64,000 bases of DNA from Nematopogon swammerdamellus (Eukaryota > Arthropoda > Insecta > Lepidoptera > Adelidae): NCBI GenBank assembly GCA_946902875.1, contig OX336343.1, positions 2,642,754-2,706,753 on the forward strand. Reading direction: 5' to 3'. A program made the position numbers and the translations under genes. Shown here in pieces: positions 1 to 11,600 of the stretch. Position 1 is the first letter of the stretch; every line of letters starts with the position of its first letter. The notes beneath the pieces were generated by a model. The model saw nothing but the letters and a program-made list of their open reading frames with translations. It did not search any database and was not told where the DNA came from.

Positions 1-1634
1 CAAAACAAAATCAGGCGCTTCTTAAGGTGGTAGATGACTATTGTGAATGGACTAAAGGGATGAAGATAAAACCAGCGAAGTGCTACTGTTTGAGCTTAAC
101 CAGGAAAGGTTCAAAGTTTACCTCGAGCAATCCAGGTCTGACAGTAGCCGGAAAACCAATCGCAACCGTGGCTGATGAAGCTCCTTTTAAATTCTTGGGC
201 AAAAGGATCACCAGCAGAGGAAAGGAGCATCCTACTGATGATATTGTCCAACTTTTCGAAGAGAGCCTCCGCCAAACTGACAATCTTCCCCTCCTGGGTA
301 CACAAAAGGCATGGATTTACGATAACTACCTGACATCAAAACTTTCATGGCCATTTCTCGTCTACGACTTCACAAAGCAAAACCTGACTAAATTAGACTC
401 GTATGTGACCAGATTCCTGAAATCATGGTTTGGACTGGCTCACCCGGCTGACTCGTCAACGCTATACAGATCTCACAACAACTTTGGACTGAACATTAAG
501 AAACCGTCGATATTTTATCAAAAGGCGAGAATAGCCAAACGATGTATACTCAAAGACTCCAATGATAGCGCTATTCAAGCCTTACCCAACACATCACTAT
601 CAGATGAACTGGAATCGAGACTCGACTTCTACAAATCATTCCAAGTTGGTACACGCACCAATAGATCTGGATTGGGCATAGAAACAGCAAAGTCTGATAA
701 AGAAATACTGAAAGGTTTTGCTCAGGAGGACATGGAACAAGGCTTCAAACTTCACGCCTTAAACCTAGAAATGCAGAATGATTGGCTAACAGTGGGTGAC
801 TTCTGCATCCCTCCTGCATTGAAGTGGAAATCCATAATATACAACTGGTCCCCTGAGCTGCTTAAGTTCTACTTAAATGCATTCCAGCTTACTCTCCCCG
901 ACCCGAGTAACCTAGTTAGATGGGGGAAATCTACAAATAGACTATGCCCGTCATGTAAGGAGTTCGTAGGCACGGCCAAACATTTGTTATGCGGATGCAA
1001 AATACTACTTGAGCGAGGCCAGTATTCCTACCGTCATGATAAAGTCCTCCAAATCATCAGAGAGGCCATCAACCTGTCAATTGCACGGACCAGGAAAGGG
1101 CAAACCAGTAGCGGCTTCCAGAAGGTCAACTTTGTGAAACCTGGAGCCAATAAGCTGCCCAAAGATAGGACTAAACCTTCTTCAATTTTGGGAGTAGCAA
1201 AGGATTGGGAATTGTTGATGGACACACATGAGAAGCATTACCAAATGCCTTCGGAAATCTGTACCACAGCATTAAGGCCGGATATACTCATATTCTCAAA
1301 AGCGACAAAGCATGTAGTACTTGTTGAACTTACAGTTCCATGGGAAAGTAACATACCGAAGGACCACAACATCAAGCTTAACAAGTACTGCAACTTAGTA
1401 GACCGGATTGTGAGAAACGGATTCAAGACTGATCTCTTCGCTGTGGAAGTCGGAGCAAGAGGACTACCAGCGAAGTCGCTCTACAGTCTCTTCAAGAATC
1501 TAGGGCTCCCAAGATCGACGCTAAGCTCATATATGGAGAGAGCTTCGAAAACGTCACTGGAAGCATCCTACAGAATATGGATAGGTAGAGAGAGGGAGGT
1601 CGAGAGCGGGACTGGTGGTTTCCCCGCGTCCTAG
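1..1634 (+). pseudogene. R2-like LINE ORF, C-terminal part (RT thumb, zinc knuckle, restriction-like endonuclease)
   Basis: Open from the window edge to a stop at 1632-1634, so it is 5'-cut by the window. It begins between reverse transcriptase motifs C and D (MKIKPAKC near 60-85 resembles motif D). A zinc knuckle CPSCKEFVGTAKHLLCGC (C-x2-C-x8-H-x4-C) lies near 945-1000. A PD-(D/E)XK endonuclease motif RPDILIFSKATKHVVLVELT follows near 1276-1335. This order is typical of site-specific or R2-superclade LINEs with a restriction-like endonuclease, not of APE-type LINEs. The reading frame is intact over 540 codons, so the copy is fairly young. A truncated second copy lies at 2773-3226. The exact clade (R2, NeSL, Hero, Utopia) is not decided. 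Confidence 0.85.
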
Positions 1635-1785
1635 TCAACGCAGACTAGCTGACATGCGAGCCGAAACGTGAAGCATGCGCGGGAAATTTAGAGTGGCCAC
1701 TCGCTAGTCCCGGCCTCGATTAATACCCTCCTCTACTGCCGATGGGCCCGGATATGTTCGGTGAAGCCATCGTAAGCTTAGATCC
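1635..1785 (+). mobile_element. 3' UTR of the R2-like LINE
   Basis: The 150 bases after the stop match the second copy at 3060-3218 almost base for base, and similarity ends just after AAGCTTAG. This sets the element's 3' end near 1783. There is no poly(A) tail. From 1786 to 2009 I see no gene, only A+T-rich sequence. Confidence 0.75.
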
Positions 1786-2009
1786 ACACCTTCCAGTAAT
1801 ATTATGCTTAAGCCACATAAATACATTGAAAAACAGCATGTTTTGAAATAGGTACCACGTGATCATTTCACGTGAACCCGCCCCGGGTTAGTCAAGATTT
1901 CAGCATTTATTAAAGAATAGCTGTATCGTATATACATCTTGATTTCGTTAATCTATATATATAAAAGAAAAAAGAACAACCCCGGACCAATATGAATGAG
2001 ATCTGTAAA

Positions 2010-2440
2010 TCAAGTTGATAAATAAAAAATCTCATCCATACCGACCGATCCCGGGAAAGATCCCAAGACACTCAGCGCATTAGCCCTCTGTATGGTCAGA
2101 CTAATGCGCTGAGAGAGGTAGGCCCCAGCTCGGGCCTCCCCGGACACTTCTATCAGACGTCTGCCTAAATCCTTGCAGAGAGACTTTGCTTCAGCTGACC
2201 AGGGCCCTAATGTTTCCGCAGCGAAAGCAATCATTTAATAATTTTGTGCTATTTCAATATACCTAATGATTATGCTTCACTAGCGCTGCAGCCTCAGCAG
2301 CGGCACCAGCTTTTCTTGCTGTCGACACAACGTAGCTATCAGCTAGCGTGTCGACGCAAGTGGCGTCCCAGACGAGAGTCTGACCGCGCGACCAAGGCAC
2401 CACACATGGCACCATGGTCACAGGGGGGAGGGGGATTCGA
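2010..2440 (-). pseudogene. Retroelement C-terminal nuclease-like fragment
   Basis: Two minus-strand pieces in different frames read as one degraded protein. The first (about 2440-2275) holds VPWSRGQTLVWDATCVDTLA. The second (2234-2010) holds GPWSAEAKSLCKDLGRRL and SYLSQRIS-like LSQRISLTIQRANALSVLG. This pattern (W-x-x-G-x-x-LVWD-x-T-x-x-DTLA, then an LxQRIxLxxQRxNAxSVLG tail) is familiar from retroelement-derived proteins in insect and cnidarian genomes. The frame break near 2240-2270 makes it a pseudogene. It lies just downstream of the last PDAP1 exon on the same strand and may fall in its 3' UTR. The family name is uncertain. Confidence 0.6.
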
Positions 2441-2476
2441 AAGTGGCCTATAATCAGGCACATGATATGACACCGG

Positions 2477-2672
2477 CTACCTCTTCTTGGTGGTGGTGGC
2501 CTCCTCCTTAGCCTTCTTCTCGGAGTCGCGCCGGCGCGCTGCCTCCTCGCGCTGCTGCTTGATGATGGCAAGCCGCGCGAGGTCCGCGCGCGCCTGCTCC
2601 GTGCGGCCCTCCGCGTGCGCCTTCTGGTACGCCGCCGCCGCGCGCTGCCGCTCGATCTCCTCACGCTCCCGT
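2477..2672 (-). CDS. PDAP1: PDAP1 coding exon 5 (terminal)
   Basis: 196 nt; acceptor CTTGCAG (2673-2679), stop TAG at 2477-2479. It encodes residues 113-177: [39 protein letters not shown] and a lysine/glutamate-rich end. It matches the C-terminal coiled charged region of PDAP1 nearly residue for residue. It is GC-rich compared with its surroundings. Confidence 0.95.
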
Positions 2673-5600
2673 CTGCAAGCGCGCAGGCAAACCAACGCTT
2701 GACTTGTTTGGTACCAACACTTGACTCGAGAGCCGTACGTATGGCATACTACAGCTACTTCCACTCAGTAATGTAGTACTTGTTGAACTTACAGTTCCAT
2801 GGGAAAGCAACATACCGAAGGACCACAACATCAAACTTAACAAGTACTGCAACTTAGTAGACCGGATTGTGAAAAACGGATTCAAGACTGATCTCTTCGC
2901 TGTGGAAGTCGGAGGCTCTAGAAGAATCTAGGGCTGCCGAGATCGACGCTAAGCTCATACATGGAGAGAGCTTCGAAAACGTCACTGGAAGCATCTTACA
3001 GAATATGGATAGGTAGAGAGAGGGAGGTCGAGAGCGGGACTGGTGTTTCCCCGCGTCCTAGTCAACGCAGACTAGCTGACGAGGCCTTGATGCGAGCCGA
3101 AACGTGAAGAATGTGCGGGAAATTTAGAGTGGTTACTCGCTAGTCCCGACCTCGATTAACACCCTCCTCTACTGCCGATGGGCCCGGATATGTTCGGTGA
3201 AGCCATCGCAAGCTTAGTTTCACACCTTCCTTCCTTCGTACGGCATCAAATTGTGGGGCACTGCTGCCGAATATGACAGGGCTTTCAGGATGCAGTAACG
3301 TGCCGTGCGAATGGCGGCGTCCCCTGGGACACTCCGGCTCGTGAACTATTCATAAAAATGAAAATTCTTACACTACCCAGTGTGTACATCGCAAAGGTGG
3401 CCAAGTTTGTTAGAAGAGAATCTAAGCTGTTCGAAACTAGTGGAGCTAGACTTCTCCACCAGAAACCGTGATAATCTCCGTCCTGTTGAACACAGACTCT
3501 CCAGATCCGAAAGATCAGTAGGTATATGTAATTGGGATTAGAAGTTTTACAACAAAATAAACCCCGACATTAAAAACGCTGTATCATTCAACAGCGTTAC
3601 TGGCAGACTGAAACGCTTTCTGGTGGAGAAGGCTTACTATTTGGTCGAGGAATTCCTTAACAAATGACTTTTTATGATTCAATGTATTTTTATTTGTATA
3701 ACAAAAATTTTAATTATTATTGTAAATTATTTTTAATTATTATGAAAATCTGTAAAATTTTACATTTGTGTGATATAATTTGAAATTGTTTAAATGACAT
3801 ATACAGAAGCTATATCAATAAAATTTCTATTCTATTCTATTCAAAGATATTTATATCGATAGATGGGGCAAAGCGCTCAAGAGTTCATCACATCACTGAT
3901 TAGACATTTATTTGATTTTATTTTTTATGGAAACTGACACGGTGTCCAGCCCATAACACCTCGGTGAACTACTACTAGGTGCCATGTCAGTGCTTCCCTT
4001 CGGTTGTGCCGACTCCACTGAACTGGACGGAAAATGTGAACTATTTACATAGCCATTTCAAACGACCTTTTATTCAGTGCGATGGTACCAACCCGGGCGG
4101 GTTAAACCGTACCGCCTAGTAAGGTAAGAACGGAAGGGAGCTACAGTTTTACGTGGAAGCCGAACCGCGGTCAGCCTCGCAACGGTCGAGCGGTCACCAA
4201 TCCATCCACTGACCGCGCCCAGGTGTGCTTATGATCTGACCGACAGTCGACCGACTGCACCACTGAGCTACCGAGGCTGACATAACGGTGCGTGTGACTT
4301 CATGTACAGTGGTCATCAAGAATCGCATCAAAAGTTGCCTCATGTTAACAAAAATCTAACGCTCTGCATTCACGCATCGCCATGTTCCGTTCAGTTCCGT
4401 TAAAACGACCTGTCAATACGCGCGTGGCGCCGCGTCTGATCAGAAGTAGCCACATGCGGCCCTTTCATTGGTGAAATTGTCTGTAGTGCGCCATGTCAGA
4501 CTATGCTATCTATATCTATCGATTTAATCTTTGCGCACGGGGCTTCGTCAGCGTCTCGGCCGCAGTATCTCCCCGCAAGATCACACAACATCTGGCGCCG
4601 TGAAGTGCGGAAGCGACCGATAAGTGTGCTCCTCTTCATGGAAGAGCTTGGAAGTATGCGGTATGCGTACCAAATCAGTCCTGTAGATCTTTCCTCTACA
4701 GAACTAGTAAAATGTGGAACGCTGCCCATATTATATTTCTCCCCCGGTCCTTCAAGGGGGTCAGGCCGGCATGGCATTCGCAAACCCCAGCGTGCGACCG
4801 AATGTCCATGGGTGTCGTTGGGACACCATATGGGTGGCTCGGGGTCTAATGTTGTGGTTTCTATATAATAAAATTATAAAAATGCTAAAGGCCGTGACGG
4901 ACAGACGAACGGACGGACGGACAGACTTTTAGACCTGACCGATTTCATAACGGTCCCTGCCAGCGTCGCCGGCAACGGAAGCCTAAAAATATTTTACCTA
5001 GGGCTTTTGAGAACTCATCGGTTCTCTAAATTGTTTCTTTGTCGCACCGCTAGAGTGTGGAACTGTCTTCCGGCGAGTGTATTTCCTGAATCCTTTAACC
5101 TGGGCGTCTTCAAGCGTCGTATTAACGGGCTAGACAGCCTAGCAGCAGTCCGCAAATCTGCTGGCACGGCACCTAACTGAGCGTGGTTTCGCGAGGAGAG
5201 GTGATGTTGGCTCTGTCGACTGCACCATTGGTATCTCGGCACAGCCACCCATGCTGGTTTACATAAAAAAAAAATATTTTACCTAGACAGCTGCGGTTTC
5301 TCGACCTCCCCCAGCTCGTTGAGACTGTTGAGTTTCTTGTTTTTCTTCACCACCCGGTTCGGATTCTCCACCTCGATCAGACCTTGAACACCCTTCGCTT
5401 TGCCCTGGTGCTGCAATATTAAGTCTTACATTAGTCAACTGTGAGATTTATATGGTGCGAACTGCTTGAAAAGTTTTCTTTTAACCCCCGATGCAAACGG
5501 AGGTGTGTTATATATAAGTTTAACGTATGTGTGTATGGGCACTGTAGCTCCCAAACGGATGGACCGATTTGAATGCGGTTTTTTTTTTATTAGAAAGCTG

Positions 5601-8600
5601 GTTTAATCGGGATGGTTCTTAGCTATGTTTGTAATCAAGTAATTAAGGAATAAAAAAAATAATAATTATTATTATTTTTTTTTTTTTATTGAAACTGACA
5701 CGGTTGGCTACATCACCTACAACATCCGTGATGTCAGCCCATAACACACGGTGAACTTGGTGCCACGTCAGTGCTTCCCTTCGGTCGTGCCGGCTACACT
5801 GAACTGGACGGAAAACACAAACTATTTACATAGCCGTTTCGACCGACCTTTCATTCAGTGCGGTGGTACCAACCCGGGCGGGTTGAACCCTACCACCTAG
5901 TAATATAAGAAGAGAGTCATATCCCTTAGTCGCCTTTTACGACACAATTATCTTTCCCATACAATTATCTTGAAAAGTGGACAGATTTGCGTGCGGTTTT
6001 AGTTTGTATTGATGTTTTAATCTAGAAATATGGAAATTGGTGTTAAGCCTTCTGTTTATAAATAAAAGTCAGCTGTATCAGCGTTTTGGGAAATTCATCA
6101 GGATCCACCCGGGATCCCTTCCTTTGTGTTGAAAATTGTGGGATCTCTCCCGAGAGTGAGAATATATATTGCGTATACACAAATTAAACATAACCTACAT
6201 TTGTTTGTTTGTTCGCTGCCCAGCCTCCTGGGAAGGCGGGTGGGCCATTCTTTTTTTTTTTTTATGGAACCTGACACGGTTGGCTACATCACCTACAACA
6301 TCCGTGATGTCAGCCTATAACACAGGGTGAACTAGGTGCCATGTCAGTGCTTCCCTTCATTTCATGTCGGCTACACTAAACTGGACGGAAAACACGAACT
6401 ATTTACATAGCCGTTTCGACCGACGTTTCGTTCAGTGCGGTGGTACCAACCCGGCCGGGATAAACCCTACCACCTAGTAAGGTAAGAAGGGAAGGGACCT
6501 ACAGTTTAACGTGGAATCCGAACCACGGTCAGCCTCCAACGGTCGAGCGGTCACCCATCCAATCACTGACCGCGCTCAGCGTTGCTTAATAACAGTTGAC
6601 TAACCAACCGCGCCACTGAGCTACCGAGGCTGACGAATTTTCTTATCCCTTAGTCGACTTTTACGAATTCTCCGCACTGAGACCTCAAAACGATCCGTTG
6701 TACGTTGAGGCATAACCTACACAACGGGCAAAAAAAATAAATAAGTTGAATAAATATTATTATCACACACCTCTTCTTCAGAATCGCTCTCGTCGCTGGA
6801 ACCGGATTCGGAGCCAGATTTCTTCTTATCCTTGACCTCTTCGTCGCTAGAGCTGTCCTGGTCGTTCTCGCGTCTCCATCTGAACAAGGTAATTCGTTGT
6901 AATTGAGCGGCGGCATATTTTTCTCCAAACTTCACCAGGCAGAGGGGAGATAAAACCAGTATGAGTCGGACTAGCGCACTGAGATTTCTGTACCACCACA
7001 TGATACGACAGTTTTTTAGGTTTCCGTATCCCGTACGGAAGCCTATTACTAAGCCTACACCGTCTGTCTGTCCGTCTGTCCGAGGGCTGTATCTCTTGAA
7101 CCGTAATAGGTAGCCGATTATTCCTCAAGTGGTGATATGTCAAACATGCCATGTTCCAGAAAAAAACATCCACCAACAGAGAGCGGCGGCTGGCCGAGTG
7201 GTTTGGGCGTCGGCTTCTCATGCTAGAGGTCCGAGGTTCGAATCCGGTCGGCGTGTACCAATGAGTTTTTTCTGACGAAAAAATTTGCGCCCATACCTAC
7301 ACCTGCTGCTTCACCGTTCGGAACCGGTGTAAAAATGTTAGGTCCCTTCCCTTGCGTCTTAATAGGTGGTAGGCTGAAATTGTAGTCGAGCGCGTTGATA
7401 CCACAGTACTGGACGTAGGATGGCCGCACAGCAGCCTCGGTTGTGTTCTCCTCTAGTCCAGTATAGCCAGCAATCCAGGGAAATTTCCGGTATGGCACCT
7501 ACCTTCTCTGAGGTGATATTGGCTGGTCGGGGCATGTGCTTTGGCCCCTCCGACTGAGCCAACCATATCGGATTACATAAAAAAAAGAAGGATATGATTT
7601 TTTATTTAATTTATTTTTAGGGCTTTCAACAAAGCAATTCGTCAATATCAGCGCCATGGTACCTTTCCTCTCGATTCCTCAGGGCTCAAGAGTCCCTAAG
7701 GGATAGAGAACTTTTAACAAACTCCAATACACATGTTGTTGTTGTTGTTTTGGTTTGAGGTTGGCTCTAGGCCTGCAAACTAATCCCGCTTGGTTGGGGA
7801 CCTTCGTGCAAAACCCCGCAGTCTCCAGCTACCCCAGCCAGCCTATTTCCTCCATGGAAGCGACAAGTCGACCGGGGTGTCTGCAGGCCGCTTATCCCTT
7901 AGTCGCCTTTTACGACATGCAGTGGGACTATTCTTATTAAGTACCGACCCCACACAGTACCTCCAATACACATGTTAAATCCTTTACACTTGGGCTCGCT
8001 AAGCCAATATGGACATTTTTTTTTTTTTTATGTAATCCGGTATTGGTGGCTGAGTTGGAGGGGCCAAAGCGCATGCTCCGACCAGCCAATATCACCTCCG
8101 AGAAGGTAGGTGCCATACCGGAGACTTCCCTGGATTGCTGGCTATACTGGACTAGAGAACACAACCGAGGTTGCTATGCAGCCATCTTACATCCAGTACG
8201 GTGGTACCAACCCAGTCGGCCACAAATTGAGCCTACCACCTAGTAAGGGGCAAGGGAAGGGACCTACAGTTTTACACCGGTTCCGAACGGTGAAGCAGCA
8301 GGTGTAGGTATGCACGTAAATTTTTTCGTCAGAAAAAAACTCATTGGTACCCGCCGACGGGATTCGAACCGCGGACCTCTCGCATGAGAAGCCGATGCCC
8401 AAACCACTCGGCCACCCGCCGCTTATTACGATTGGTCATACAGTCATGATGGGCATACGGGATCCAGCTGTGGGGAACCGCTAGTAATTCGAACATCGAA
8501 ATAATGCAACGCTTCCAGAATAAAGTCCTGCGCATGGTATCAGGCGCACCATGGTTTGTAGTCCAGGAAACGAGGAAATTCGTTGTATGGGCTCTTCGGA

Positions 8601-11600
8601 CTAATTCCTCTGTCGCTGAAACTTTGCAGTGTGATAAAGTAGGGTTTAAAATATACATTTGACAAATTATCTAGGATTTTTGATGTTTGGAAGTTAGGTA
8701 TTTATACCTAAACATGAAAATTGCTTATAACTGCTGGTGAAAAATTGCTCCGTCCGAAATTCCTTCGGTATATGATATTATATATTAATATGATTATATA
8801 TATAACATTATCTAGGAAAATTTCGATTTCGAATAGGCAGAAATTTTAAAATACCTATTTTGTATCACAACTTCTTCAGAAAAATTGCTCTGTCAATTTT
8901 AATTTTTTTATATGTTTTAATTTATTTAAATATATCGATTTTGACAATTATCTAGGAAATTTTCCTTATCGATCACACCTTTACAGATTTTCGGCAATAA
9001 TTCACTGTGAAAAATTGCTCCGTCCGAAATTCCTTCGGAATATGATATTATATATTAATAAGAGTATACATACAACATTATCTAGGAAAATTTCGATTTC
9101 GAATAGGCAGAAATTTGAAAATACCTATTTTGTATCACAACTTCTTCAGAAAAATTTACCATATAAATGCCAAAAGGCACCAACCCACAAATTGGTCATA
9201 AATGAGTTAAATATACCAATCGAGAGCTAATCACCCGCTCTATTTTTTGCAGAAAATACCCAGGCAGGCTACTTGGTATGAAACTAATAGGTTTTCTACA
9301 CATTCGTCTAAGAACCATCCGCCCAATTGAGGTATATCGCAACAGCAGAAAAGACTCATGCTACTTGATACTAGCTAACTGGTCAGATTTTTTTTGCGTA
9401 AAAGATCCAAGCGAGGTGGACTTTTTTTGTTTTTAATGAAGTACGTTAAAAGTATTTATCAAAACAGAGCCAAGATATCTGGTTCTTTTTGGCATTATAT
9501 AATAAAAACAAACTGTATATCGCAAAGCGGAACCAATTTATGTGGTTCTTTTTGGCATATATAATAAAAACAAACGGTATATTGCAAAAATGGAAACAAT
9601 TTATGTGGTTGGTTTGCCTTTGGGGACCTATAGTGAGTCTTATTTCATTGGTAATAAGAGTTCTTTTTCTAAAAATTAAATCAAACGTTCTATGAAACAG
9701 AACGCCTAATAATAAATAAGTTCAGTTCAGTTCACTACCGCGACGAATGTGTCAGTTCACGACCGCGAAGTAAAGTAAATTGCTGTTTTCGACGTGGCTC
9801 AATGTATCTACTACGTAGTGATCGCGACATATCGTCAGAGTGTAGTTCGACGTCGTCGTCCAAGCAGGTGCCTACGCCGCGCCGCCTAACGTAACCATTG
9901 AAGATAGAATAGAATAGAATAGAATAGAATAGAATAGAATAGAATAGAATAGAATGGAATAGAATAGAATAGAATAGAATAGAATAGAATATTTATTGCT
10001 ATAATAACATATACAAGTCACAAACTAACATTCACATATTTTAAAATTTTTTTATTTAGAAAATAAAATAATATCAAACATAATAAATGAATCCTATTAA
10101 AATTATAATTATTAATAATAGAAATCCAATATAAAAGTCACACGTGCCTCCTGGGTGGTGCCAAATTAACAGCAATCAGCGTGTGGGAGATCTTCGGATC
10201 GGCTGGATTCGCCACCACACCCCGGGAGAAACAATTACACCGCCATAACAGTTCGCTGTGTTCCGGTGTACTTCCCAGTAGCAGGTGGGGTTGGCTGTGG
10301 TGAGGAGTAGGCCAGTGATCCCGACGCGGATTCGCTGTTCAGAGGTGACGCATCGACACGGTTGACAGGGAGACCCGGTTAAACGGTTATTCCGCTGGCC
10401 GCCCGCCGGGTAGTACAGGGGCCCAATCGCGTCTAACCAACGCGAGAGGCTGCCCCCGTCAACCGGCGCATAATCCCGGAGTGGTCCGTCGTGCCGGTTG
10501 GTGACCGGAGTAGGGGTTCCGTCGGCCACTTCCGGGGGGGACCGGGGGCCCTTCCGTCTTCCGTGTCGGCGCAACACTAACCTGAGCAGTAAGCGATGAA
10601 GCTAGGATCCACGCTTTGCCCGTGAATCACCACAGCCACCCTTTCATGCTCTTTCCCTCCCTCTTACAAAAATCATGGCAGCGAAAAAAAAGGAAAAAAA
10701 GGTTCAATCAGGGGTGCACACCCCTACACCACTATTTAGCAACGTGCGGGGGTTGCATACCAATTTGAATGCCGTCCATCACCACCTGGAGACGAAGAAG
10801 CCGGCCTTGCTTTTCCTGACGGAAACACAAATATCTCGCCCTGCCGACACTTCTTACCTGCACTACCCCGGCTACACCCTGGAAGAAGCCTTCCGGTCGC
10901 GAGCCGGGGTTTGCTTGTTTGTCAGGGCAGATATTTGCTGTCGTCGCCTGCGCTGCCTTGAGTACTGCGAGCTATCAGTACTTTGGGTCCACGTGGATCT
11001 GGGAACGGTCTCGCGGGTGTACGCCTGTCTGTACAGGTCGCACTCTGGTGGTGCAGAGACAGCTCGGTTATTTGAGTACCTGAGTGGAGCGGCAGACAAA
11101 GTCCAAGAGCGGTTCCCTACCGCGGATTTGGTTCTTCTTGGAGACTTCAATGCCCATCACGAGGCATGGCTAGGCTCCAGGAGAACTGACTTTGCGGGGA
11201 GAGCCGCCTACGACTTCGCCCTGACGCATGACCTGTCTCAACTGGTAGACCAGCCCACCAGGCTGCCAGATATAGACGGTCATGAACCCTCTCTGCTGGA
11301 TGTTCTGCTGACTGCGAACCCACTGGATATAAGGTCGCAGTGAGAGCCCCGCTGGGTTCCTCTGATCATTGTTTAGTGGGGTCCACGGTGCCATCTTCGC
11401 CTCCTCAGTCCCGTACTGGAGGAACGCGTCGAATTTGGCACTACGCGTCAGTAGATTGAGATGGGATGCGAGAACACTTCGCATCCTACCCTTGAAGAGA
11501 GATCTGCTTCAGTTCGGGCGATCCGTCGCAATGCGCTAATACCGTTGCCGAGGTGGTTCTGGGGGCAATGGAAATGTTTATTCGCAGCGCCTCTGTCTAC

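Noticed and set aside
7184..7260. tRNA-Leu/Ser-like gene
   Set aside because: Box A and B are present, but the same sequence heads several S1 copies and is followed by the SINE body; no separate mature tRNA with CCA-adjacent end and terminator.
9905..9990. Telomeric repeat
   Set aside because: The unit is AGAAT/ATAGA, not the TTAGG of insects, and it forms the tail of a LINE 3' end.
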